This document shows, in pieces, positions 12,701 to 24,700 of a stretch of 64,000 nt of DNA (positions are counted from its first letter, which is position 1; every line of letters starts with the position of its first letter). The notes below the pieces were generated by a model. That model searched no databases and had not been told where the DNA came from. It saw nothing but the letters and a program-made list of their open reading frames with translations. Made by a program: the position numbers and the translations under genes. The DNA comes from Athripsodes cinereus (taxonomy: Eukaryota > Arthropoda > Insecta > Trichoptera > Leptoceridae), in the NCBI GenBank assembly GCA_947579605.1, contig OX388305.1, positions 22,643,542 through 22,707,541 on the forward strand, written 5' to 3'.

Positions 12701-15700
12701 ATTGTCCCGAGATGACATATATATTCGTACCTATTAGGTGACAAGACTGAAGCGTTACATATACATACATACTTGTGCGTGTGTCAGTATGCAACTTGCA
12801 ACAGATATGTATATTATACAGTACTACGCAGCGCAGAGATCCAGTATATAGATTGCATCGTAGTAGAATTTTTAATTTTTATATTTTTCTGATATTGTTT
12901 TATGATTACAATGAAATGATTGGCGGGTCATTGCCCACGCTGCCCATATGAACAAGCCGTCACTGATCGGTATCAATTTCTAGATATTTTTTATCCGCAA
13001 AGGACGTTTTGTAAAAGATCGAAGTTAAGTGCCCGTTTATAAACTTTTAATTCATAAATACTGTTCCATGTAACCTTCTCTTACAATGTGTTAAAATTTC
13101 TTCCCATTGCACTTTGCAAATATTTAAGGTCATAAAAGTCCCCAAAATACGTTTCCCGACAACTGTACTAGGCACCAGATTTTTAGCCAACTAAATTGGG
13201 CCAATATTTTGACTCATAACACAGGGGTGCTGGGTTCGATTCCCAATAGGTGCGGTTGACTGAACAAAGTCGCTTTTCAGCGATGAGTGCAGTCACCCGC
13301 TCTGAAGGATTGATATGAGAGAAAAATAAGAAAGAAACGTGGAATTGGTGAACGTTGTCATGGTACAAAGCGCTTAAACCAGCCTAAGCCGATTTGTATG
13401 CATCGGAACACCTTATACTCTCTTCTCTACCCTGCTAGTGATGCAAATATTGCGTTTAAAACCATATTAACATTTTAATATATTATTCAAATAACACTTT
13501 CGTAGGTGTAAAATTCCAAATTATTTGAATAAAAAATCACTTCGCATAACATTCTCTGGTAAAATGCAACAGTGACATTTACTGTTGGTTAGCAGATTCA
13601 AAGGTCGCGAGGTTGTATCCTTGCGAAGAACAATGGCTTAGCAGTTGCAAACAATATCGATAGAATTGATTAAAGGATTGATATGAGAGAAACATAAGGG
13701 AGATAGGTGGAATTGGTAAACGTTGCCATGGTATAAAGCGCGTATGCCAGCCTAAGCTGATTTGTAAGCGTTGGAACACCTAATACTCTACACTTCCTGA
13801 GGCTCCAACTTCAATGTTTGCTTAAAACTTCAATTCCACACTGAACTATCTCGCAGTTGTTTCCGTATAGAATTTTGTCTTCGTTAATTTTCAATTCCAT
13901 AGTGAACTGTCTCCAGATGTTTCCCTGTGGAATTAGGAAAAATTGTCGAATTATCGAAAAAAGAAAAAATTCCATAAGGAAATAATTGTGTTTATCAAAG
14001 AGTTTATTGACCTTTTTTATTTGTTTCAGTATGGAACTGACAGAGTTTTGTTTTCTGAATCCAAAACCGTGACTAACTCAAATATGAGAAATTCGGACTT
14101 AGTTCCCTGTGGAACTGGGCCATCAATATAGTTATTCCACTATTGACTTTATGTGTTTTTGCGAGCCGGCTTGCAAAAATAAATAAAGTCAATAGTGGAA
14201 TAACTATATATCGTTTCATTTAAAAAAAAATTAAATTGAACTTCCACTAAGAACCGTTGGTCGATAAATTAAACTTTGTAAAGTTTTTTGACTCCAAACA
14301 TTTGTAATTATAATATGATACAGATATCAATTGCATCGGCAATTGGAGGGAACAGCGATAGGAACCCTATCTATCTCTGGCCACGTACTTTTTCTTTATT
14401 GAGACGCGGGTCAAAGATAGATACAAATTGGTGTTCTATCTCAGATCGCGTCGACAAGGCTATCTCGGTTAGGTTATTGAGACCGGCCATTAATCTATTA
14501 GAACAGTAGGGTTACTCTTGACAAAATCTAAATACGATCTAAATCCTGAACATACAACCACGAAGTGACTATTAGTCAAAAATATGCGTATACCAATCTC
14601 GCGGTAGTGGTAGCGCGATATTTTTCACCATAGTCCCTTCACGTGTTGTATGACTAAGTTCAAGACTAGATTAAGATTGTATTTAAATTGTGTCAAGAGT
14701 AGCCCTGCAGGTGTTGCAAGCTGTGGTTTATTATCCCATAGTAAAACTTAAACTAGATAAAACATCTCAAAATTCCTTAATCTTAACTTTTTACACTGAA
14801 GGACCCTGTACTATCAAAAAATTCATTGTTTTCTTATTAATATTAAGATTCTTCAACTAAAAACGTTTGCCAACCCCTGTACTAGACCTATTTAGGCATG
14901 AATTATTCTTCATCCATTGATTCCTTAGATGCATATTCATCTATCAATATAATGTCACTTGAAAAATGTAGAGTGAGGATGTGCTGAAGAGCACAGTCTA
15001 TACTGGATTTCACTATAAGCTATCACCTTAAAAGGACATCTGTACCCTCGTGCCGTATCTCAGGTCGGGTAGGCAGAGAGAATGGAATGCCATATTGATC
15101 TGTCCTTTAATTCTTCTTTCGTTCACTTTCAAGTTTTGCTTGCATACGGAAGTGTCGGTACCAGAATGGTATTGTGCACCAGCATTTTTGCCATGTTTGA
15201 TACATAGCTATTACTAAAAATGGATCAAATTGCACCGGTCAGTTTCTCATTGGGAAAACTGATTTTTTTACCGTAACATTAGTACATGTCATTCATAATT
15301 TACTCAAATTTGTGTTTTCCTATGAAAAAAAAATGGAATATGACATGAATCAGAAAATACAAAGGATTGTGGAACTAAATGCTTAACACCTTTTTTATTT
15401 TTCATTTTACATGGAAATTGAATGTTGTGAAGTTTATTAACTTTAGTTTGATTGTTAATTCCATTTTGTATAATTTTAGAAAATTGCGCTCAAATAACAA
15501 GAAAGTAGAACCAGATAAACCACCAGAGCCCAAACAAGGCGTTAGTACTTCTAATAATACTAAAAGTAATAATTCACCTAGTGACGCTGTCAAATCTAAT
15601 AAACCTAATAGCCAAACAATAAAGAAAGCTCAACCAACCAGTACAGGTGAGTTACAAATGCGATGTTTTTTGAAAACAATCAAATATTAAAAAGGAAATC

Positions 15701-18700
15701 TCCCTTCAGACTATTATAGAGAGACTTGCAAAATCTGCCATCATTAATTTTTCGATATGAACTGAATATAAATTATTTTTTAACAGAAAAACTGACAGAA
15801 GACTCGAGTAATGTATTGCCGGAGAGTATGGATATAGAAGACAGTGTCAAATTTGCAATTAATCCTAAATTTTTCTCCATACTATTTCCTGACGAATCCA
15901 AATATAGTAAAACTGATAAGAAAAACAATAGTGAAATTATCTCCTCATCTGATAAGGAGTTTGATGAATCAGCTCGATATGCTCTACCCAAATCATCTTC
16001 ATTCCATCTGAAAAAACATAAAAACAGACGATCTACTGGGAAGGTTATCAAATTGAAAATGTTTACAAATATTAAGAAAGACAAAAGGCAGAGTTTGTAA
16101 GTAAAAGTGTTTTCTGATTTTTGTATATAAATTAACTTAATAATATTGTTTCCTTTTTTCAGTTTACTATATGTATAAATGACGTAGAATTATCTTACTG
16201 TGAAATGTTTTTTTTGTGAATTTATTGTTTTGTATAAATTATTTTTTAACTTATTAAAACTGTTGACTCTAAATGTCTTCTCTTTCTTTCTTGTTGAATG
16301 TTTGGTGTAAATATTATATCATAATAAGAGTATGTCATTATTATTTCAACATTTGTTTATAATTTTGCCTTAAAGTGTTACATATTGGTTGAAAGTTTTT
16401 TTGAGTAAATTACTCTTAATTACTTTTTACTGGCACGGAGAAGACAATTTGCATGTTCATTACATGCAGTTAATCCACTGGCTAGCCTATTTGTGGGAGG
16501 TGCCGTGATGGTACAGTACTCTTTACTAAGTTAAATGGACAAGTTATTATTCTTGTTATATATGTACATATATACAAAAAAAAATATTATTTTGGTATCA
16601 TGTCATATTTTAGACTCTTATCCATATTGGTATATAATTATAAATTAATATTTTGTGATGTAAATAGTTACAGGTTATCATACCTTTATTAGAAATATTT
16701 TATGAAGGTGTTTTAAGTTTTTTTTATTATAAGTTGATACTATCCCATTGTTTGGATTTTTTGTTATATCAGTTTTTTACTACTTATTAGTTTGTCAAAA
16801 GTAATTTTTTATTATCCTATTAGAGTTTTTATAAACACAAAATCATGTTAAACAAATTTTATTACTTTGAATGAAGATTTTATTGTTTGTAAAATATTCT
16901 TCTTAAAGGCAAGTCAATCCTTCGTAAGCTTTTTTCATTGTTGATGTTATTCATAGATTATTTTAACTTGCATTAGTTCTGCTTCTTTCAATTCACATGT
17001 TGTACTTACCTTAAAATTGAGATATTTGGATAAACATATAAATTGTTTTAAAATTCCTGATATGTGGTCTTTTTTAATTTGTTATTTTGGCAATACTTGA
17101 ACACCGCAATGTCTTTCATGTTCATATCATGAATTTTTGTAATATATGTGTACCATTATCGTAACAAAACTTGTACCTGTTGTTAATAATTATTTTTTTT
17201 CATTTTAATTAAATTAACTGCATATCTATGTAAAGTTAAATAGCAGGTGATATTTGACTTATTCCCTCCATACCAACAAAAAAATAAGACAATCAGGATG
17301 GGTGGTAAACCACATCGCTGAATTTAAGATGTAAAATGTCTATATTTTTTAATACCTGCCTTTTACAGGACACTCAAAAACTTACAGAAAAGTGTAGGAC
17401 ACCAATTTATTTCTAGGTAGGTACTCTACAGATAGATATTTGTTTCAAATTTTGAAGAAAAAATTTACATCATGTAAACACAGTCAAATTTGTTTATAAA
17501 CACTAAATTGATTTATAAACAAATTGACCAATATTCTTGATTACAGAATTTTTTATTATATTATGTTATTAAAATTCCATAAGAATTAAAAAAAATATTA
17601 AGTTATACCATTAATTACATACATGAAAGAATTAGAAATTCAATTAATATTTGGTCATTCTCGTTCATTATCTAAGTATAGCCGTACTCAGTATAACCGA
17701 GTTTGACTATATGTTAAGGTGGTATATCAAATCATTTTAGATTCTTGAAACAAAATGGGGCTATTTGGAAATTATAATTATTACTGCTTTTTTGTTTTTA
17801 TTATATCACCATATGTATAAAAGAAATAAGGAAAAAATACAGCTGGTCCGCTGGCTATCCCACACACTTTTTTAAAGAAGTTCTGCGAAAAATGGGAAGA
17901 AAATTAGGCGCTAGATCATTGCTGAAGAATATTGCTTACAGAATGGGAAAACGAGATGAGCGGAGACAGATAACTTAACGGCAAAAATAAGAAAAATGTG
18001 GAACTATCGAAAAAATAAAACTGGGTTCCAAAACGTGGAGTTAAACAAATACTGGTCAATGTTATGGTTACCGTAACTAAATAATGTGGACATTACTGAA
18101 CATTCAACCAGTATGGTACTACATAGATACATATGTTAAAATAAATGTTATGGTTACCGTAACTAAATAATTTGGACATTACTGAACATTCAACCAGTAT
18201 GGTACTACATAGATATGTTAAAATAAATGTTATGGTTACCGTAACTAAATAATGTGGACATTACCGAACATTCAACCAGTATGGTACTACATAGATATGT
18301 TAAAATAAATGTTATGGTTACCGTAACTAAATAATGTGGACATTACTGAACATTCAACCAGTATGGTACTACATAGATATGTTAAAATAAATGGAGAAAA
18401 TTTCAGTGTAAAACAAAAATATGCATATGTTGTGAACCGTATTTGCTGAGTTTTCTTTTTTCATTCAAAATAGCAAAAGTATATATATTTTTTCAATCAT
18501 TTTGAAAAACATTCTGGAAATAGAGATAAACATCTTATGGAAATGAATATGTAGAATATTTGCAAATTAATAGGTTGGACAATTGATGCATAGAAAATAT
18601 CTATTCTGAGGTAAATATATTCTGTTTTAAGGTTTATGTAATATATTTATCAGAATTAATCCCCATATAGTTTCCTGATGGGTGAGCTTAAAGTAATTTT

Positions 18701-21700
18701 GTTATATATGTTGACAATGAATCATGTTTTTATTTGTAACAAATCTATTATAGGTACTCACTCGTGTGAGATGGTGTCTATCATTATTATTTAGTCTCAA
18801 ACCCTTGACTTTTATAATTCGATGGTTTAAAGCACAAAATACACGTGTCCACTATTTAGGTAAAATGAGTTAATATATGTACAAGATCGGTTGCAACGTC
18901 GTCTATGTCCTGATTACATAATTACCAATAATACTTATATCATTATCGAAATATTTAACAAAAACCAGATGCCAATCATTCTTAAATTATCATTTTTTTG
19001 TGCACAGATGTAACATGTCACATAAGATATTTGAGAATGTATTAATATCGACATAATTGATTCTTAAAAATCACATGTCCACCAAGGACATCTTCTGAAT
19101 TCATTTAAAATTAGTTAATTAATTTTGAATCTCAAACTTTCACACCTTGTTTTCTCTAAACTGTCAAATGTGGACATGTGTCTTCTGTGCTTTAAAGCAT
19201 CGTATATAGTATAGCTCAGAAAGCTATACTGTATAATGAAATAATTTTCTATAATATATTAATACCTTTGTATACGTAGAGGAATGTTAAGTTGTTACGA
19301 AGCTCAATGATTATTTATTGACCCTGCGAGGGACATATATTATTCAATATAGAGTTTATATTCTTACACTATTACAAAAGTGTTTGTTTAGTAGCTGTAC
19401 CTACAGTTTATTAATTTATAGATATTTATATTTACATTGTGTTTATAATATTGTTATCTTGATGTGAAATCATATTTGTTTGTATTTAAATATGCAAATC
19501 ATGTTGAATTAGTTTTGTGTACACATTATTTTATACAGAGTATGAATCACTTGATCATGTATTGTGTGTCATATTTTCTTACATACATATTGAAAAATTT
19601 ATTTTATTTGATGTTTTTGTGAAGTTTGACATTGATATAATGAAAACAAAATTGTTTTTAGCTTTTTTTTTTTTTTAATGTACAATAAACCTCAAAACAG
19701 CAATCTGGATTGCTGGCATCAGAGGTAAAAACCATTTACAGACATCAAGCAAACAAAACAAAATATAAACATAAGTAATACATTTGACATTTAAAAATAA
19801 ATAATATATACACATATATATGAATATAAGCATGCACATGACACAACACTACACCACTTCAAACTTTCTGGACATTAACACCGTTTTCTTTCACTAGCTT
19901 ACTAATTTTGTTTTTAAAAGTTTTTACATTGCTACATTCTTTTACATTGTTAGGTAAACTATTATAGGCTTTAATTACAGAGTACAGGAAACCATCACGA
20001 ACTCTATTTGTTCTTGGTGTATCATTTCTAATATGACCTGCACTTCTTGTATTATATCCATGTACACTATTATTGAACGTCAGCGTCAGATTTGATTTCA
20101 ACTTGCCTTCTTTAATTTTATGTATAGCTTTGGATTTTTCCATATTTATTAACTGTTCTAGGGTCATCTCTCCTGTAATTCTATATAGGTCAGCTGTCTT
20201 TGTCAGTTTATTTTTGACCATGTATATTTTTGAGTGACTTATTCATAATCCTTTGCATTGAATCTCTGACTTGCATACTACAGTGTGACCAGACCACCAA
20301 TCCATATGTAATGTGAGGCACAATGAAGGCATGATACATCATACGTTTCGTTCGCAAATCAAACATGTCAGCCCTTTTCATAATTCCAGCTAATGGAGAA
20401 ATTTTATTTATTTTTTTCTTTACATGGATGGACCAATCAAGTTTTTCATCAATCTCAAGACCTAAATATTTTACGTTGTCAACTTGTTTAATTTCTGTCT
20501 TGTCAATTTTTATATTTAATTTAATCTTCTCTTTATTCTTTTGTCTAAACATCATATAGTTTGTCTTATCTAAGTTAATAGTCAGATATTTATACTTTAA
20601 CCATCCAGTATACAATTCTAGATCACTGTTAATCACAGACTCCATTTGATTCTTGTTACTGCCACTATATATCAGTAATGTGTCGTCTGCATAGATGAAA
20701 TATTTTCCTTTTAGATTAAGATATGTTAGATCATTAATATATAACAGATACAAAAGTGGTCCGAGTATTGATCCTTGCGGAACGCCTATCTCCATTAAGC
20801 TTGCATTACTCAGTTTATCTCCATTTTTTGTAATACATTGCCTACGATGTAGATAACTTTTAATTAAGTCATAAGCTTTGCCTCTTATCCCATGCTACGA
20901 AGCGTATTCATTAAATTTGAGTGTTCTACCGTGTCAAAGGCTTTTGACAAATCAATGAATAAAGCCACAACGTACTTTCCCTGATCAAGTTCTTTATTAA
21001 TATAAGTCAGTGCATCAATGAGAGCTGAGTTAGTACCACTGTTTTTTAGGAAACCATATTGGTTCTTGTCAAATCCATCATGCTTATATACGAAGTCAGC
21101 TAATCTACTATGCAGTAGTTTTTCTATTACTTTACTAAAGCTATTTAAAATGCTTATTGGTCTATAATTACCGCATTCATTTCTTGATCCATTTTTATAG
21201 ATCGGAGTAATCAGCGCTGTTTTCAAACAATCTGGAAACACACCTGTTTCAAAAACATTATTTATTATATTCGTTAATACTTTGGGTATAATATTTATGA
21301 GATTTTTTAGATCCGTAGAGGTGATTCCATCCTGTCCTGATGAGTTACTGGTTTTGAGCTGCTTAATCACAGTTTTAATTTCAAATTCATCCATTGGTTT
21401 CAGAAAAATACTATTTTTGGGCGAATCACATCTGCCAAACTCTTCGATTACACATGAGTTGGCTTTATCACTTTTTACCTTATTATATAATTTTTTACCA
21501 ATCAATTGGAAGTACTCATTCATCATATTAGCTATTGTTTGTTCATCTTTTTCAGTCTCATGATCAGTAGACAATTCATCTATTTTATTTTTGTTATTTA
21601 TGTTTGCATTATATATCACTTGATTAATTATTCTCCACATTTTCTTACCATCTCCTCCAACTTGATTAACCTTGTTAAGTATGTATAACTTTTTTGCCTT

Positions 21701-24700
21701 TCGGATTTCTCCCGTAATAAGGTTTTTGTATCTTTTAAATTTGTCAATATCTTGTCTAGTTGCAGAATCTAATTTACATTTTGTGTATATTTTACTTTTG
21801 TGTATATTTTGTGTATAATTTACTTTACTGTTTTATTTGTTAAATAAGTTACCAGGTTTCGACCTATGAGGTCATTGTCAAAAATTAGTTTGACAATGAC
21901 CTCATAGGTCGAAACCTGGTAACTTATTTAACAAATAAAATAGTAAAACTAAAAACAATTTTGTTTTCATTATATCATTATAATGGAGTTTTACAAAATC
22001 AACGTCGACTCAATCAATAAGTTTAAAATTATTGAAATGCATTGTATTGTTATTGCATCAACCATTGACTGTTTTTTATTATTGTTATACTGTAAGAGTT
22101 TTCTTTTATAACTGATTTATAAATTTAGATATTTCCTTTGCTGTAAATCTGCCAGTTAAGAAGTATATTGTCTTAAATTTTACACAGTAATAATGATTTT
22201 GTTGATTAATTTATTTCCTATCATTTATTAGATGATGCAAGTTGTGCAATTGTAGGAAGATTAAAATTAGTTACACACACATACACAAATTAGAGTATAA
22301 TAGTCAAAGTGATTAAACAGTGCCTTTGTGTTTAGTGGTATGGTGGTATGTACATCTCATGTCCTAGTATTTTCAATTTAGTACCTATGTTGATGCATTT
22401 GATACATATCCCATGTAATATTACAGATCATGCTATTTGTATTTGGAGCACAATGCTTTTTCTACAATGTAATATTATTCTTTACAATTAAGTATTAGTT
22501 GTAATCAAAATATATTGAAAATGTACAAATTATGTTGTATTATAATTATTATATATATACCATCTAGACCAGTGGTTCCCAAAGTTGACTGGGCTCCGAC
22601 CCATCTAAGAAAAATTTCCAATCTTGGGACCCACATTTTAGTTTTTTTTTCCAAATATTGCTCCAACAATTTTTTATTCATGTCTTATACAATGGTGAAT
22701 GTCCATTAAGGCCCACTCAATATTCGCTCACGACCCACTGGTGGGCCGCGACCCATAGTTTGGGAAACACTGATCTAGACGACTTTGGATAGATATTATA
22801 TCATGCAATATATTGTTGTTGCATATTGTTTAAAACAACACATTTGAAGTACAAGATTTTTTGACATTCTTCAAATTGATACCTCAGTACAGCGTTGAAA
22901 TCATTATTTGAACAGATTTTTTGGGTAAAATATTAAAATATAAGGAATAGTATCAAGCATCAATAAATAGTTTGAACAATGATATTCATGCCGTAATAAA
23001 TGGTTCAAAGAATGCTAATATGTATAAAAATATTTGCATGTGCATTGTTTTAAACATGCAAGGATGATATGACTGTATCATTTAGCTATATTTTACCAAG
23101 TGTGCACATGGTACTTTTGTATAAAAATACATTTAAATCAATCAGTTTTGTTTCCTATTAACAATATATCATTTTGATATGGAACTATAGACAAAATAAT
23201 TAATTCTTATTAATATTATTTTGAAGGTAATATTATGTTAATGATAACTATATTATTATTATTTTAAGTTTCTTTGATTTTGGGGTGTTATTAAAATTGA
23301 TACTTTATACAAATTGATGTATTTTTTTACCTTTTGCATAATTATCCTTGTTCTGTCACACTTTTCCTTTTCCATTAACAAAAGAACAGTGTGAACAAAT
23401 ATTTAGTCTCACTTTTCTTTTTCTCGATGATATAAAAAAAAATATATTTAAACCTTTCTTTTACTTATTTATTTAACTTAAAAACGGCTTACGCCTTTTA
23501 CAGAAATATCAAAACTACAAAAATATGCATTTCACATTAGCTTAACTTAGTTACAAAACATATATACAATGAGGAATCAACAATAATATAATATCTACAA
23601 TTTCAAGATTACTTAAATAATAAATCAAATGTTTTTGTGTTAACACTTTGGAAATTCATTATAATTAAAATGATTTTAAAAACACTGTATAATTTCCAAA
23701 TTAAATTTATTCACCTCAAACGTTTTCGCCAAGGCTTCTACTTGGCATCATCAGGAGGACTAATTAGTTTAAGTTCATATGTAGTGAGTCTGTTTTCTAT
23801 TACTAACTTATACTAGAGGTGGGGGGGGAGTTTGAAGGTGGGAGAGAAAGGGCGGAGTTGAGGGTGTTTGATAAGAGAGAAGGAGATGGGTATATCAACA
23901 AAGGAGATGCATATGGTATTTGGATATTCACTAAATTGTTCTTATTTTTATGGATTTCAAGAATCTCCAAGGCATTCAATTTGTTAATCTTAGACTCGGA
24001 GTGCAAGACCTTAGTACCTTGCATGTCAATAGAATGGTCATGTTGGACACAATGGTCTGCCATCTCCGAGTATCCAGATAAACCCCTGAATGCCCTGTTA
24101 TGTTCCTGAATGCGAGTTTTAATTGCTCTACTCATATACCCATCTCCTTCTCTCTTATCAAACACCCTCACTGTTGATATACCCACTGTTGATATACACA
24201 TAACTGTTGATATACCCATCTCCTTCTCTCTTATCAAACACCCTCAACTCCGCCCTTTCTCTCCCACCTTCAAACTCCCCCCCCACCTCTAGTATAAGTT
24301 AGTAATAGAAAACAGACTCACTACATATGAACTTAAACTAATTAGTCCTCCTGATGATGCCAAGTAGAAGCCTTGGCGAAAACGTTTGAGGTGAATAAAT
24401 TTTATTTGGAAATTATAGTGTTTTTAAAATCATTTTAATTACTTAAATATTTATATCAACTCCTTTTAAACGTATATAATTTCAATATTTTCAACAGGGA
24501 GAAAGAGAGAGAAAAAGTGTTTATTTGCACCGTTTTTTTGCTAAGTGTGTACGTAGCTTATCACAATAATGTATTTCAATGTTTTCAAATGAAATCTGTA
24601 GGTACAAGTTAAAACTTGTAAAGTGAACATATGTGTTTTATCACTTTCTTCAGTTTCACATTATTTATGTTGTAAATGATGAACCTTGCATGTATTCCAT

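Larger units (their letters stand above)
3940..14490. mobile_element. Outer PIF/Harbinger element, now filled with nested insertions
   Basis: The left end TGGCCGGTCTCAATAAGC at 3940 is the same end type that flanks the transposase start in the inner copy. An inverted end of the other type finishes at 14490 (GAGACCGGCCAT). Both are bounded by TAA (3937-3939 and 14491-14493), a Harbinger-like TWA target duplication. The element continues after the inner insertion at 5578 with its transposase N-terminus at 5841. Pairing these two ends is inference from end type, orientation and target duplication. Confidence 0.5.
19663..21830 (-). mobile_element. 5'-truncated LINE (CR1/Jockey-like)
   Basis: Reverse transcriptase fragments on the minus strand end at a T-run (19663-19677, the poly(A) tail seen from the other strand). 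ORF1 and the endonuclease are absent. It lies inside intron 10 of gene 1, antisense to it. Confidence 0.8.
23663..24441 (-). mobile_element. Penelope-like retroelement relic with inverted terminal arms
   Basis: Arms of about 236 bp (23663-23899 and 24206-24441) are inverted copies and flank a GIY-YIG endonuclease-like fragment on the minus strand. Each arm has a hammerhead-like motif. Opposite-facing terminal copies are known for Penelope-like elements. The reverse transcriptase is missing. Confidence 0.75.

Noticed and set aside
13232..13244. tRNA gene from a perfect B box
   Set aside because: No acceptor stem or anticodon arm could be paired and the unit recurs nearby, so a SINE-like repeat fits better.
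15379..15690. 103-codon frame as a separate small gene
   Set aside because: Its coding part is exon 9 of gene 1; the upstream part is intron.
23819..24109. Plus-strand 96-codon frame in the Penelope relic
   Set aside because: Antisense of the GIY-YIG fragment and terminal arm.
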